Shown here: positions 46,759 to 55,472 of the stretch, piece after piece
Numbering within the stretch: the first letter of the stretch is position 1
Layout of the letters: each line of letters starts with the position of its first letter
Origin: Algimonas arctica
Lineage (GTDB): Bacteria; Pseudomonadota; Alphaproteobacteria; Caulobacterales; Maricaulaceae
Direction: 5' to 3'
NCBI RefSeq assembly: GCF_014652695.1
Contig: NZ_BMZH01000001.1
Location: 396,401-460,400, forward strand
Length of the DNA: 64,000 bases
Program-made: the position numbers and the translations under genes
The notes under the pieces: generated by a model
The model's database searches: none
Told to the model about the DNA's origin: nothing
What the model saw: the letters and a program-made list of their open reading frames with translations, nothing else

Positions 46759-47929
46759 TCTATCTATTGTTCGCGACACAGGTGTCCGCAGCAATGATGT
46801 GATGCCGTCCGATCTGGACGCGCTCACACAAAACACCGACATTGAAGCCTTGCGCTTAGCGCCAGACGCTGACTTATCGGAAATCGTCGATGCCTTGCCG
46901 CGTATTCAGTCTATTTTCATTGAATTCCCCGCCTTCACGGATGGGCGCGGGTTCAGTCTCGCGCGGGTCCTGCGGAAACGTCATGGGTACACGGGATTGC
47001 TTGTCGCCGATGGGGCGCTCATCCCCGATCAGTTTGCCTTTGCGCTGCAATGCGGGTTTGATGCGGTGCGGATCGCCGATGCTGAATTGAAACGCCATAC
47101 GCCCGAAGCATGGGACGCGGCACTAGACGCGTTCGATCTGGCTTATCAGCGCGGCTACGCGGTTAAGGCCGGACCTGCGACCTCCATATTCGATGCTCGC
47201 CTCTCGCGCTTGGAGGATCAAAAAACGGATGACCCTTTTTTCGGGCTGGGCGCGGAAGCCGCCCTTCGTCGCGCGATAGAGCTGCATGAGGGTGATTTGT
47301 TCCTCGCCAGTTCTCTCGGCGCAGATAGTGCCGTTCTGCTCCATATGGTCAGTCGCATTCGGCCTGACCTGCCGATCTATTTCCTCGATACAGGAAAGCA
47401 TTTCCGGCAAACGCTGGCTTATCGCGACACGCTGATCTCGCAGCTTGGCCTGACGAATTTCATTAACGTGCAACCTGACCCAGCGCAGCTCGCCGATGTC
47501 GATCCGACAGGAAAGCTGCACGAAACACATCCCGATGCCTGTTGCGCGGTGCGAAAAGTCGCGCCGTTGAAACATGCTGTCGGCCATTTTGGTGCGCAAG
47601 TCACAGGCCGAAAACGCTACCAGACACCGGACCGCGCGAGCATGCCGATTTATGAGCAACTGGATGGAATGGTGAAGGTGAACCCACTGGCTTACTGGTC
47701 AGCCAAAGACGTCACCGCTTACATTCGCCGTCACAACTTGCCGCCGCACCCGATGTTCGCGCTCGGCTACCTGTCTATCGGCTGCCAACCTTGCACCACC
47801 CGTGTCGCTGCCGGGGAAGACCCGCGCGCAGGCCGCTGGCGGAACCAAGGCAAGACCGAATGCGGCATTCACATGGTGGATGGAAAATGGGAACCGTTGG
47901 AGAAGAAGGAAACATTTGAGGCGTTTTAG
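46745..47929 (+). CDS. cysH: DUF934-CysH fusion: assimilatory adenylyl-sulfate reductase
   Basis: The 394-residue product combines a DUF934 domain (about 1-140; GRGFSLARVLRKRHGYTG and DQFAFALQCGFDAVRI are diagnostic) with a CysH reductase (about 150-394). CysH marks are the PP-loop-like SSLGADSAVLLHM, YFLDTGKHF, Cys pairs C266-C267 and C347/C350 for a [4Fe-4S] cluster, and the catalytic ECGIH near 372-376. The paired cysteines indicate APS rather than PAPS as substrate. In most relatives the two domains are separate genes. ATG 46745 follows AAGGAGG by seven bases and replaces a longer spurious frame inside cysI. Confidence 0.92.
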   Translation: MPALDLSIVRDTGVRSNDVMPSDLDALTQNTDIEALRLAPDADLSEIVDALPRIQSIFIEFPAFTDGRGFSLARVLRKRHGYTGLLVADGALIPDQFAFALQCGFDAVRIADAELKRHTPEAWDAALDAFDLAYQRGYAVKAGPATSIFDARLSRLEDQKTDDPFFGLGAEAALRRAIELHEGDLFLASSLGADSAVLLHMVSRIRPDLPIYFLDTGKHFRQTLAYRDTLISQLGLTNFINVQPDPAQLADVDPTGKLHETHPDACCAVRKVAPLKHAVGHFGAQVTGRKRYQTPDRASMPIYEQLDGMVKVNPLAYWSAKDVTAYIRRHNLPPHPMFALGYLSIGCQPCTTRVAAGEDPRAGRWRNQGKTECGIHMVDGKWEPLEKKETFEAF

Positions 47930-47954
47930 GTCTGCGCCCCAAACGTCTTCAAAC

Positions 47955-48323
47955 TTACTTGATAAATATGCTGAGCAGATTCTTCGCGTAGGCAATCGCA
48001 TCACGCTCTATTTTGCTCAACGGTGCCGTTCGGCCAATCTTCGATTCACTCAATAATGATTGGGCGAAGTCTATTGCGTCGCGTTCAATCTGATTGATCA
48101 AAGGTTGTTTCTGAGGGGTTGCTGTGTCCTGTTGCGTCATCGTTTGCTCCTGCATTAATTCACTAATGGATGTCTCAAACACAGCCGCAAGACACTTCAG
48201 AGATTCCAAGCCCGCCTTCTGACCCCCTTTGATTCGTTGGATCGTACGAGTGCTGAGGCCAGAATGGCGCGCCAGTTCTTCCTGCGACCAAGCCTTTTCA
48301 AGGCGGCGTTGTTGAATGTTCAT
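47955..48323 (-). CDS. XRE-family regulator with a duplicated C-terminal helix motif
   Basis: The 122-residue product has an HTH at residues 1-55 (RRLEKAWSQEELARHSGLST, RTIQRIKGG). After a Gln/Thr linker comes an internal duplication: IERDAIDFAQSLLS at about 79-92 and IERDAIAYAKNLLS at about 105-118. These amphipathic helices may form a dimerisation or ligand module. The gene is convergent with cysH. A perfect 11-bp-arm inverted repeat lies 58 bp upstream of its start, suggesting autoregulation. Confidence 0.8.
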   Translation of the reverse strand: MNIQQRRLEKAWSQEELARHSGLSTRTIQRIKGGQKAGLESLKCLAAVFETSISELMQEQTMTQQDTATPQKQPLINQIERDAIDFAQSLLSESKIGRTAPLSKIERDAIAYAKNLLSIFIK

Positions 48324-48623
48324 CGCTTTTATCTTTACTTTTGTGTTGCCTCTTCATGACACTCATAAAGTTCAGCGTGAACGACACTGTCGTGACAGTG
48401 TCGTGACTATTCCGGCAATGTCATCGATTCCGGAAAAAGACGTTAGACACACACCTCAACAGCCGACCTCTTGCCTGCCGTATAAGATGCGGAGGCGACC
48501 TAACAGGCCGTTCTGAATGCGATTTCAAACTGCGGAAGCGGCTGATTGCCAAAACGAAGAATTTTTAGGCGGCTAACCCGCTGATCAAGTCAGCAGGAGG
48601 CGTCGTGAAATATAAAATACCGC
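48324..48623. other. Intergenic region between the second XRE gene and hisIE
   Basis: These 300 bp hold the inverted repeat at 48381-48404 and no supported gene. A short frame on the plus strand (48316-48516) lacks a ribosome binding site and protein character. The 3' end of the his transcript (minus strand) must lie here; weak stems near 48570-48600 could end it, but no clear terminator with a T-run was found. Confidence 0.6.
48381..48404. promoter_or_regulatory. Operator-like inverted repeat upstream of the XRE gene
   Basis: ACGACACTGTC (48381-48391) and its exact complement GACAGTGTCGT (48394-48404) are separated by GT. The element TGTCGTGAC also occurs twice in direct orientation across the right half (48389-48408). 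The 24-bp symmetry and location 58 bp upstream of the XRE start codon suggest a repressor site. A hairpin in RNA is the other reading. Confidence 0.6.
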
Positions 48624-49229
48624 TTACTTATGACGGTCCTGAAGCACCGCAACCACGTCACTCAGAGGCACATCTTTCGCGGCCAGCAGCACCAGTAAGT
48701 GATAAATTAGATCAGCCGCTTCTCCTTTGAACTCTGCATCGGTTTCGGCGACAGCGGCGAGGGCGACTTCCACGCCTTCTTCGCCGACTTTCTGTGCGGC
48801 TTTGACAAGCGGCCCCTGCAAGAGTTTGGCTGTATAGCTGCTATCAGGATCTGCGGCTTTGCGTTCGCGGATAAGTGTGTCGAGATAGCCAAGGAAGCCA
48901 ACGCCGCTCGAGCCCTCATCGCCAAAACACGACACCGTGCCCTCATGGCAGGTGGGTCCCGTGGGACGGGCTGTCACAAGAATCGCGTCCGCGTCACAAT
49001 CTGCTTCGAGACTGACGAGCGCGAGTGTATTTCCGCTCGTCTCGCCTTTGGTCCAGAGCGTCTCGCGACTGCGCGAATGGAAAGTGACGAGGCCAGTGTC
49101 CATGGTTTTCGAAAGCGCGGCTTCATTCATATAGCCGAGCATCAAGACTTGCAGCGTGTCGGCATCCTGCACAATCGCGGGCAGGAGGCCGCCGCCTTTG
49201 TTCCAGTCTAGTATCGCCGAAAGTGTCAT
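48624..49229 (-). CDS. hisIE: Bifunctional phosphoribosyl-AMP cyclohydrolase / phosphoribosyl-ATP pyrophosphatase
   Basis: The 201-residue product performs steps 2 and 3 of histidine synthesis. The HisI half (about 1-110) has [28 protein letters not shown] and cysteine zinc ligands in DCDAD and [12 protein letters not shown]. The HisE half (about 115-201) has [29 protein letters not shown] and [11 protein letters not shown]. Fusion of the two is common in Gammaproteobacteria; Alphaproteobacteria usually keep them apart. It is the last gene of the his operon and overlaps hisF by 4 bp. Confidence 0.96.
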   Translation of the reverse strand: MTLSAILDWNKGGGLLPAIVQDADTLQVLMLGYMNEAALSKTMDTGLVTFHSRSRETLWTKGETSGNTLALVSLEADCDADAILVTARPTGPTCHEGTVSCFGDEGSSGVGFLGYLDTLIRERKAADPDSSYTAKLLQGPLVKAAQKVGEEGVEVALAAVAETDAEFKGEAADLIYHLLVLLAAKDVPLSDVVAVLQDRHK

Positions 49230-49993
49230 ATCCGCATCTCCAATCCGGCAGCGGCGAGATCGCGCTTCAAGTCCGGAATCGCAATGACCTGTTTATGAAA
49301 CACGGACGCGGCGAGCGCGCCGTCAACGTCGGCTTGTCTGAAAACCGCTTCGAAATGCGCTGTCGCGCCGGCTCCCCCTGACGCAATCAAAGGCACATCA
49401 CAAACCGCGCGTACTGCTTTGAGTTGGTCAATGTCATAGCCTTTGCGGACACCGTCGCGGTTCATGCAGTTGAGCACAATTTCGCCTGCCCCGCGGCTTT
49501 GCACTTCTTGTACCCAGTCGAGCGTCATACGGCCTGTTTCGCGGGTTTTATCAGGATCACCTGTATGGCTTTTGACCCGGTAGGCGCCGTCTTGTTCGAA
49601 CGTGTCGATTCCGACCACGATACATTGCCGCCCAAAGGCGTCTTGTAGTTCATTGATGAGGTCAGGCCGGAGGAGGGCGGGAGAGTTGACAGAAACCTTA
49701 TCGGCCCCCGCCGCCAATCGCGCGCCCGCAACCGCGACACTGTCGATCCCGCCTGCGACGCAAAACGGAATATCGAGTTCACGGGACACTTTGGATATCC
49801 AGTCTTGGCTGACTTGGCGGTCATCCGTCGACGCGGTAATATCATAAAAAACGAGTTCGTCGGCACCCTCATCCCGGTAGCGTGCGGCCAGTTCAACAAT
49901 ATCGCCAACATCTTCGTGATTACGAAACTGTACGCCTTTAACGACGCGACCATCGCGAACATCAAGGCAGGGGATGATCCGCCGGGCTAACAT
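49226..49993 (-). CDS. hisF: Imidazole glycerol phosphate synthase, cyclase subunit
   Basis: HisF pairs with HisH to form imidazole glycerol phosphate and AICAR. The 255-residue TIM barrel begins [20 protein letters not shown] and has the phosphate-binding loops [12 protein letters not shown] and [13 protein letters not shown], with catalytic aspartates in CLDVRDG and VLNCMNRDG. In the operon it lies 10 bp after hisA and overlaps hisIE. Confidence 0.97.
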   Translation of the reverse strand: MLARRIIPCLDVRDGRVVKGVQFRNHEDVGDIVELAARYRDEGADELVFYDITASTDDRQVSQDWISKVSRELDIPFCVAGGIDSVAVAGARLAAGADKVSVNSPALLRPDLINELQDAFGRQCIVVGIDTFEQDGAYRVKSHTGDPDKTRETGRMTLDWVQEVQSRGAGEIVLNCMNRDGVRKGYDIDQLKAVRAVCDVPLIASGGAGATAHFEAVFRQADVDGALAASVFHKQVIAIPDLKRDLAAAGLEMRI

Positions 49994-50003
49994 TCAAGGT
50001 GGC

Positions 50004-50729
50004 CTAGCACTGGATCGCTTCGGCTAAACCGAAGTTCCCTTCATAAAGCGCGCGGCCAATGATGATGCCGTAAGGGTTTAACGCCTTAAGGTCACGGACA
50101 TGATCCAACGTTCCAACGCCGCCTGACGTTATCAAATCAAGTGTCGGGTAATTCTTGAGAATTGTCTGATACAGCTTTGTGTTTCCACCCGTTTCCGCGC
50201 CATCACGCCCAATGTCCGTGACTAGAATTGTGCGGAGTCCTGTGCCGGAATATCCGTCAAGTACTTCAAAAAATGGCGTTTCCGTTTCTTCTGTCCAGCC
50301 TTTGATCGCCGGATAGGCGACACCATTGTCATCCAGATTGACATCAAACGCCAAGACAAGTTTGTCCGGGCCAAGTTCGTCCAACCAACGCCGCACCATG
50401 ATGGGTTGCGTCACAGCCAGACTACCGATCACAACACGTTCGACGCCCGTGTCTAACAAGCGACGGATCGTGCCAATATCCCGCGAACCACCGCCGGTTT
50501 GAACCTTCAGTCCGCTTTGCTTTGCTATGTCGCCAATCAATGCGGCCTGAGAAGAATGTCCTGTCTTCGCACCGTCCAAATCGACGACATGCATCCACTC
50601 TGCGCCTGCATCGGCAAAGCCGTGCGCGACATCAATCGGGTTCGCGTCATATTCGGTTTTCGCGTCAAACCGGCCTTTGAGCAGGCGGACGCATTTACCG
50701 TTCATCAAATCGATGGCTGGAAAAATCAT
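50004..50729 (-). CDS. hisA: Phosphoribosylformimino-5-aminoimidazole carboxamide ribotide isomerase
   Basis: HisA opens the ribose ring of ProFAR in histidine synthesis. The 241-residue TIM barrel starts MIFPAIDLMNGKCVRLLKG, with HVVDLDGAKTG, VQTGGGSRDIGTI and LITSGGVGTLDHV. I chose ATG 50729, which overlaps the hisH stop as ATGA. A 22-codon upstream extension lies inside hisH and is not conserved in the family. Confidence 0.96.
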   Translation of the reverse strand: MIFPAIDLMNGKCVRLLKGRFDAKTEYDANPIDVAHGFADAGAEWMHVVDLDGAKTGHSSQAALIGDIAKQSGLKVQTGGGSRDIGTIRRLLDTGVERVVIGSLAVTQPIMVRRWLDELGPDKLVLAFDVNLDDNGVAYPAIKGWTEETETPFFEVLDGYSGTGLRTILVTDIGRDGAETGGNTKLYQTILKNYPTLDLITSGGVGTLDHVRDLKALNPYGIIIGRALYEGNFGLAEAIQC

Positions 50730-51319
50730 AGGACGGCAAACGCCTTCAAAATAGCGGCACCTGTTTCGGCGCTTCGTTCCGGATGGAACTGACATCCACG
50801 CACATTGCCGTGCCGTAACATAGCCGTAAAGGGGTTTTGATAGGTGGTTGTGGCTAAAGTCATGTCTGAGATGGGCGCGGCGTAGGAATGAACGAAATAA
50901 GCGTGATCACCCTCCGTCAAATCAGCCGTCAGAGGATCGTCCATAAGATTCGATAAACGGTTCCAACCCATATGCGGAGACGGCAGATGACCTGTTTCTA
51001 GAGCTGTGACCCGACCCGGCACGAGGCCGAGACCGTCAACCAGCTGTCCGCCTTCGTCTAATGTCTCAAACAAAAGTTGCATTCCCAAACAAATTCCCAA
51101 AACGGGTTGTTGCAGGGACTTTAAAGTATCCAATAAGCCAGCCTCTTTAATCTTGCTCATCGCATAAGGGGCCGAACCAACCCCGGGTATCAACACACGG
51201 TCTGCGGCCATAATTTGCGCTGGATCGTCACTGATCATCGAAGTGATCCCTAGCCGATCAAAGGCAAACCCGACTGATGCCAAATTGGCACATTTTGTAT
51301 CAACGATAAGCACACTCAT
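50726..51319 (-). CDS. hisH: Imidazole glycerol phosphate synthase, glutamine amidotransferase subunit
   Basis: HisH releases ammonia from glutamine for HisF. The 197-residue class I amidotransferase has VLIPGVGSAPYAM, the nucleophile in LGICLGMQLLFE and the His-Glu pair in CQFHPERS. The N-terminal VDTKCANLASV is typical. ATG 51319 lies 1 bp after the hisCB stop; an upstream in-frame ATG at 51394 lies inside hisCB and is rejected. Confidence 0.96.
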   Translation of the reverse strand: MSVLIVDTKCANLASVGFAFDRLGITSMISDDPAQIMAADRVLIPGVGSAPYAMSKIKEAGLLDTLKSLQQPVLGICLGMQLLFETLDEGGQLVDGLGLVPGRVTALETGHLPSPHMGWNRLSNLMDDPLTADLTEGDHAYFVHSYAAPISDMTLATTTYQNPFTAMLRHGNVRGCQFHPERSAETGAAILKAFAVL

Positions 51320-51320
51320 A

Positions 51321-52967
51321 TCAGAGCACACCCTTGGTTGACGGCATATCCGTTCCATTGACCGCGAAAGCAGGCCTAAGCGCCCGTCCGACACCTTTGA
51401 AACACGCTTCGATCATATGGTGACTATTATCACCTTCGACCTCAATTTGAATGGCGGCGCCAAGCGTCTGGGCCAAGCTTTCAAAGAAGTGCGGGCACAT
51501 TTCGACAGGAAAATCACCGACATGATCGGACGGGAATTCACCCTTGAACGTGGCCGCGGGACGACCGGATAAATCTATCGCGACTCGCGCTTGTGTTTCA
51601 TCCATTGGCATCACAAAGCCATAGCGTCCGATTCCGGCCTTATCGCCGAGCGCTAGTTTCAATGCAGATCCGAGGGCGAGGGCGGTGTCTTCAACCGTAT
51701 GGTGCGCATCGATTTCGAGATCGCCTTTGACGACACAGGTCAATCCAAGCCCGCCATGTTTGGCAATTTGCTCTAACATATGGTCGTAAAAGCCAAGGCC
51801 CGTGTCGATCTTGACCGCTGTGGGATCATCCAGATTGACGCGGATCGCGACATCCGTTTCTTTAGTCGTGCGGAAGGTCTCACCAATGCGCTGTGGTGCG
51901 TCGTCGGACGTGAGCACTCCGAGGGCCGTCAGCGCCAAGTCATTCTCTTGCGGCGTGCCGATAGACAGTCTGAAGTGGCCGGGGATTTTGCTGCGAAAAT
52001 CACGAATACGAATGTTGGCCGATGCAAGCTTCGCGACCATCGTCGTCTCATCCGACGCTTCAAACAAGATAAAATTGGCGTCCGATGGATATGTTTTCGC
52101 AATGAACTTTGATTGTATGAGCAATGGCAACAGGCGATCCCGCTCTGTCATTAAGATCATCCGACGTGCATCGACAACAGCCATCGCGGGCGCAGAGAGC
52201 GCAGGTAAGGCGGTATCAATCACGGGCTTAGGAATCGGGTAAGGCGGGATCACTTTGAGCATCAAATTGATCACGGCCGGGTCCGCGATGGCTGCGCCCA
52301 AACGAACGCCCGCCAAACCGTACAATTTAGAGAGTGTGCGGGCCACAACCAGATTGCGCGGACGGTCGGTTGAGAGGCTCGGGTGCTCTGAGAACTCAAT
52401 ATAGGCCTCGTCCAGCACGACTAAGCCTTGGCTGACTTCACAGACGCGGAGTACATCTGCCGCATCAATCGACGCGCCAGTCGGGTTGTTAGGCGAGCAG
52501 AGGAAGGTGATCTTAGGCTGCGCGTCTGCCACTGTCTGGGCGATCAAATCCATATCGGGACGAAGGTCCGCATCACTGGGCACATCAATGACATCGCAGC
52601 CTTGCAACTCGGCCACTGTCTTGAAGAATGAAAAGGTCGGAGACGAATAGAGAATAGTATCTTTGCCCGGTTCACAGAAAGTCCGAACCAGCACGTCAAG
52701 CGCCTCATCCGCGCCGCGGCCCATGACGATCTCTTCCGCGCTAACCCCATAAATATCGGCGAGACGTTGTCGCAGAGTTTCAGGCTGCTGTGCTGGGTAG
52801 CGATTATAGCCAGAAACCGCTGTCGTACCGGGTGGCGGGGACCAGGGGCTTTCATTAGCGTCCAAGTGCAAGGCGTCTGTCGAGGCACCGCGCGCGGAAT
52901 AAGCCTTCATCGCGACAATATTCGGTCGCGCGATGGCTTCAGCCCAGTTTCGAGTGTCAGAGCTCAT
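51321..52967 (-). CDS. hisCB: HisC-HisB fusion: histidinol-phosphate aminotransferase / imidazoleglycerol-phosphate dehydratase
   Basis: The 548-residue product joins two histidine enzymes. HisC (about 1-352) has LDANESPWSPP, SPNNPTGASID, VLDEAYIEF and the PLP lysine K214 in ARTLSKLYGLAGVRLG. HisB (about 359-548) has IDTGLGFYDHMLEQ, the metal motifs IDAHHTVEDTALALG and GDNSHHMIEACFKG. The junction (about base 51905) has only a six-residue linker and is open without any frameshift. The HAD histidinol-phosphatase domain that precedes HisB in E. coli is absent. The gene is coupled to hisD by ATGA. Confidence 0.95.
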   Translation of the reverse strand: MSSDTRNWAEAIARPNIVAMKAYSARGASTDALHLDANESPWSPPPGTTAVSGYNRYPAQQPETLRQRLADIYGVSAEEIVMGRGADEALDVLVRTFCEPGKDTILYSSPTFSFFKTVAELQGCDVIDVPSDADLRPDMDLIAQTVADAQPKITFLCSPNNPTGASIDAADVLRVCEVSQGLVVLDEAYIEFSEHPSLSTDRPRNLVVARTLSKLYGLAGVRLGAAIADPAVINLMLKVIPPYPIPKPVIDTALPALSAPAMAVVDARRMILMTERDRLLPLLIQSKFIAKTYPSDANFILFEASDETTMVAKLASANIRIRDFRSKIPGHFRLSIGTPQENDLALTALGVLTSDDAPQRIGETFRTTKETDVAIRVNLDDPTAVKIDTGLGFYDHMLEQIAKHGGLGLTCVVKGDLEIDAHHTVEDTALALGSALKLALGDKAGIGRYGFVMPMDETQARVAIDLSGRPAATFKGEFPSDHVGDFPVEMCPHFFESLAQTLGAAIQIEVEGDNSHHMIEACFKGVGRALRPAFAVNGTDMPSTKGVL

Positions 52968-54262
52968 TGCATTGACTCCAGCCGCAGCGTCACCGCATTG
53001 CGGTGCGCGTCCAGCCCTTCCATATCGGCCAGCCGTTGAACGACCGGGCCAAGACTTTTTAATCCGGCCTTCGTCAGTCTTTGCACCGAAACGAATTTCA
53101 AAAAGCTCTCAATTGTAATGCCACTATAGGCACGAGCCGAGCCGTTCGTGGGTAGCGTATGATTGGTACCGGACGCGTAATCGCCAACAGATTCGGGCGT
53201 CCACGGACCCAGAAAGATTGACCCTGCATTGCGAATGGCGGGCACGAGTAATTCCGGGCTGTCCATTTGCACGATCAAATGCTCTGGCGCGTAACGATTG
53301 ACGATATCGACAATGTCAGCCCGGTCATCCGTGACGATCATACGTGCATGAGAGAGCGCATCCGTCGCAATGTCTTTGCGGCTCAAGCCCTGTAATTGTT
53401 TGCCGAGCTCAACTTCGACGGCGGTCGAAACATGGGGGCAGCAAGACACACAGATCACTTGCGCGACGCGATCATGTTCGGCCTGACTCAACAGGTCGGA
53501 GGCGATAAACGCCGGATCCGCCGTTTCGTCGCAAATTACCATGGCTTCTGACGGTCCAGCGGGCATGTCGATGGCAGGGCCGCCAGGTTCTTGCGCAACA
53601 AGCGATTTGGCGGCCGCGACATAGGCATTGCCGGGTCCAAAAATCTTGTCGCAACGCGGGATCGTGTCTGTGCCATAGGCGAGGGCGGCAATAGCTTGCG
53701 CGCCACCGACCGCGAACACATCCGTCACGTTACAGCGGAACGCACACGCCAAGATGACGGGGTCAATTTTTCCGTCTTTGCCCGGCGGTGTCACAACAAC
53801 ACGGCGGCGAACACCGGCCACTTTGGCCGGCGTGGCGAGCATGATCAGGGTCGAAACAAGCGGAGCCGTTCCACCGGGGATATAAAGCCCAGCCGTATCA
53901 ATCGCGCGGGTTTCTCGGCGGCAAATCACACCCGGCTCAGTCTCGACTTCAATATCGGCAGGCATTTGCGCGGCGTGAAAAGTCTTCACATTGCGTCGGG
54001 CTCGCTCGATGACGGCTTGATCCGCGGCATCGAGCGCATTCCAGGCCGCTTCCAATGCCTCTTGCGGTACAGACAATTGCACCGGCGCGTCCGTATCAAA
54101 GCGCCGCGTATAGTCAGAGATCGCCTTGTCACCGCGTGTCTTCACGTCGGCCAGAATATCCTGCACACGGGCCATCAGGGCCGTATCCGCGATTTCCTTA
54201 GGGCGGGCGAGGGCGCGCTCGCGTTCCTCTGCGTTTAAATTTGTCCAAACGAAACGCCGCAT
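52964..54262 (-). CDS. hisD: Histidinol dehydrogenase
   Basis: HisD oxidises histidinol to histidine in two NAD+ steps using zinc. The 432-residue product has YIPGGTAPLVSTLIMLATPAKVAG in its early half, the FGPGNAYVAAAKSLV segment, IDMPAGPSEAMVICD and the metal/catalytic histidines in LLSQAEHDRVAQV and YAPEHLIVQM. It overlaps the hisG stop by one base (TAATG) and hisCB by 4 bp. Confidence 0.97.
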   Translation of the reverse strand: MRRFVWTNLNAEERERALARPKEIADTALMARVQDILADVKTRGDKAISDYTRRFDTDAPVQLSVPQEALEAAWNALDAADQAVIERARRNVKTFHAAQMPADIEVETEPGVICRRETRAIDTAGLYIPGGTAPLVSTLIMLATPAKVAGVRRRVVVTPPGKDGKIDPVILACAFRCNVTDVFAVGGAQAIAALAYGTDTIPRCDKIFGPGNAYVAAAKSLVAQEPGGPAIDMPAGPSEAMVICDETADPAFIASDLLSQAEHDRVAQVICVSCCPHVSTAVEVELGKQLQGLSRKDIATDALSHARMIVTDDRADIVDIVNRYAPEHLIVQMDSPELLVPAIRNAGSIFLGPWTPESVGDYASGTNHTLPTNGSARAYSGITIESFLKFVSVQRLTKAGLKSLGPVVQRLADMEGLDAHRNAVTLRLESMQ

Positions 54263-55140
54263 TAGCTCATCATTTTTTCAATAGGGAGTACAAGGATAGC
54301 CCGTGCGCCGAGCGCCTTAAGGTCCTCCAAGGTCTCCCAAAACACGGTTTCAGTACACACAGCCTGTATCGCGACCAAATCCTCTGTCCCCGCCAATGGA
54401 ATAACGGTTGGTGAGTCGGAGCCCGGCAGCAGTGCTGTGATCGCCACAATCTGTGATTTCGGCGCATTGAGCATAATATATTTCGAATCTGTGGATTTGA
54501 TCACGCCCTCGACGCGGCGCATCAACTTATCAAACAAATCGGCTTTCTCCGGCGACATGTCGCGCGCGCTTCGGATCAAGACAGCCTCAGACTCCAAAAT
54601 GGTTTCAAACGCCATCAGGCCATTGGCTTCTAAGGTCGCTCCGGTGGAAACAAGGTCGCAGATACTTTCTGCCACGCCGATAGAGGGCGCCAATTCAACC
54701 GCGCCCTTCATTTCGACGAGTTTCGCTGAAATGCCGCGCTCTTTTAAGAATCGCCCTGTGACACCGGGATAGGTTGTCGCAATTCGCGTTCCCGAAAGGT
54801 CGGCGGCGCTTTGGACTGACCCGCGTTCTGGCGAAGCCAAACACAGGCGGCAGCGCGAAAACCCGAGCTTCATCGCTATTTGCGCATCCAGCGCGCTGGT
54901 CAGTTGTTCCTCAACCAATACATTCTCACCAACAATCCCAATATCAGCCGCGTCATTGGAAACGAATGATGCGATATCGTCGTCACGCACAAGGAGCAGG
55001 TCGATCGGCATATTCTTCACCCGAACAAGCAAGCTCCCACCGCGAACGGAGAAACGAAGGCCACAGGCTTTCAGCAGGGCGAAACTATCATCCGCCAGCC
55101 GGCCTTTTTTCTGCAATGCAATTCTGAGCCTATCGCTCAT
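54262..55140 (-). CDS. hisG: ATP phosphoribosyltransferase, long form
   Basis: HisG is the committed, histidine-inhibited first step of the pathway. The 292-residue product is the long form with a C-terminal regulatory domain, so it needs no HisZ partner. It has LRIALQKKGRLADDSF, ADIGIVGENVLVEE, the PRPP-binding ICDLVSTGATLEANGL and the tail LGARAILVLPIEKM. Most Alphaproteobacteria that I know use the short HisG with HisZ. It overlaps the regulator gene yerC by 4 bp. Confidence 0.95.
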   Translation of the reverse strand: MSDRLRIALQKKGRLADDSFALLKACGLRFSVRGGSLLVRVKNMPIDLLLVRDDDIASFVSNDAADIGIVGENVLVEEQLTSALDAQIAMKLGFSRCRLCLASPERGSVQSAADLSGTRIATTYPGVTGRFLKERGISAKLVEMKGAVELAPSIGVAESICDLVSTGATLEANGLMAFETILESEAVLIRSARDMSPEKADLFDKLMRRVEGVIKSTDSKYIMLNAPKSQIVAITALLPGSDSPTVIPLAGTEDLVAIQAVCTETVFWETLEDLKALGARAILVLPIEKMMS

Positions 55141-55430
55141 ATCTTCGTCTCCAAGGCACGGGCGTCTAATAGTAGACGGTATCCACCGTGTGGCTCATCT
55201 TTGAGAAAACGGGAGACACGCCCGATGGTCGTCGTGCTGACGCCCGTCTCTGCGCTGATCTCTCGATAGCTTTTCTCACCCTCCGCCAACATTTGTGCGA
55301 CTCGCCACCGTTCTGACAACACCCGCAATTCAGCAGGTGTGCACAGATCAATGAGAACCGACCGCATGGCTTCAGTCTCATCAATACGCGACAGCGCGTC
55401 ACAAAGTTCGTTTAGGGATATATCCGTCAT
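55137..55430 (-). CDS. TrpR-like regulator, YerC/YecD family (probable histidine operon repressor)
   Basis: The 97-residue product is a TrpR-superfamily DNA-binding protein: DLCTPAELRVLSERWRVAQML, then the HTH core YREISAETGVSTTTIGRVSRFL. Family members located upstream of his genes have been predicted as histidine-responsive regulators (HisR). Here it is the first gene of the his operon, coupled to hisG, with a 36-bp palindrome starting 7 bases upstream of its start codon. Repression with histidine as co-repressor is inferred from TrpR and context. Confidence 0.88.
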   Translation of the reverse strand: MTDISLNELCDALSRIDETEAMRSVLIDLCTPAELRVLSERWRVAQMLAEGEKSYREISAETGVSTTTIGRVSRFLKDEPHGGYRLLLDARALETKI

Positions 55431-55436
55431 AGTGTC

Positions 55437-55472
55437 CGTATGAATGTGTTAGCGCGCTAATACATTCATACG
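55437..55472. promoter_or_regulatory. 36-bp palindromic operator of the yerC-his operon
   Basis: The two 18-base halves (55437-55454 and 55455-55472) are complementary except for one pair; the centre reads TTAGCGCGCTAA. The site covers the predicted -10 box of the operon and ends 6 bases before the yerC start. Size, symmetry and placement are those of a TrpR-family operator. Binding by the YerC-like protein is inference. Confidence 0.75.
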
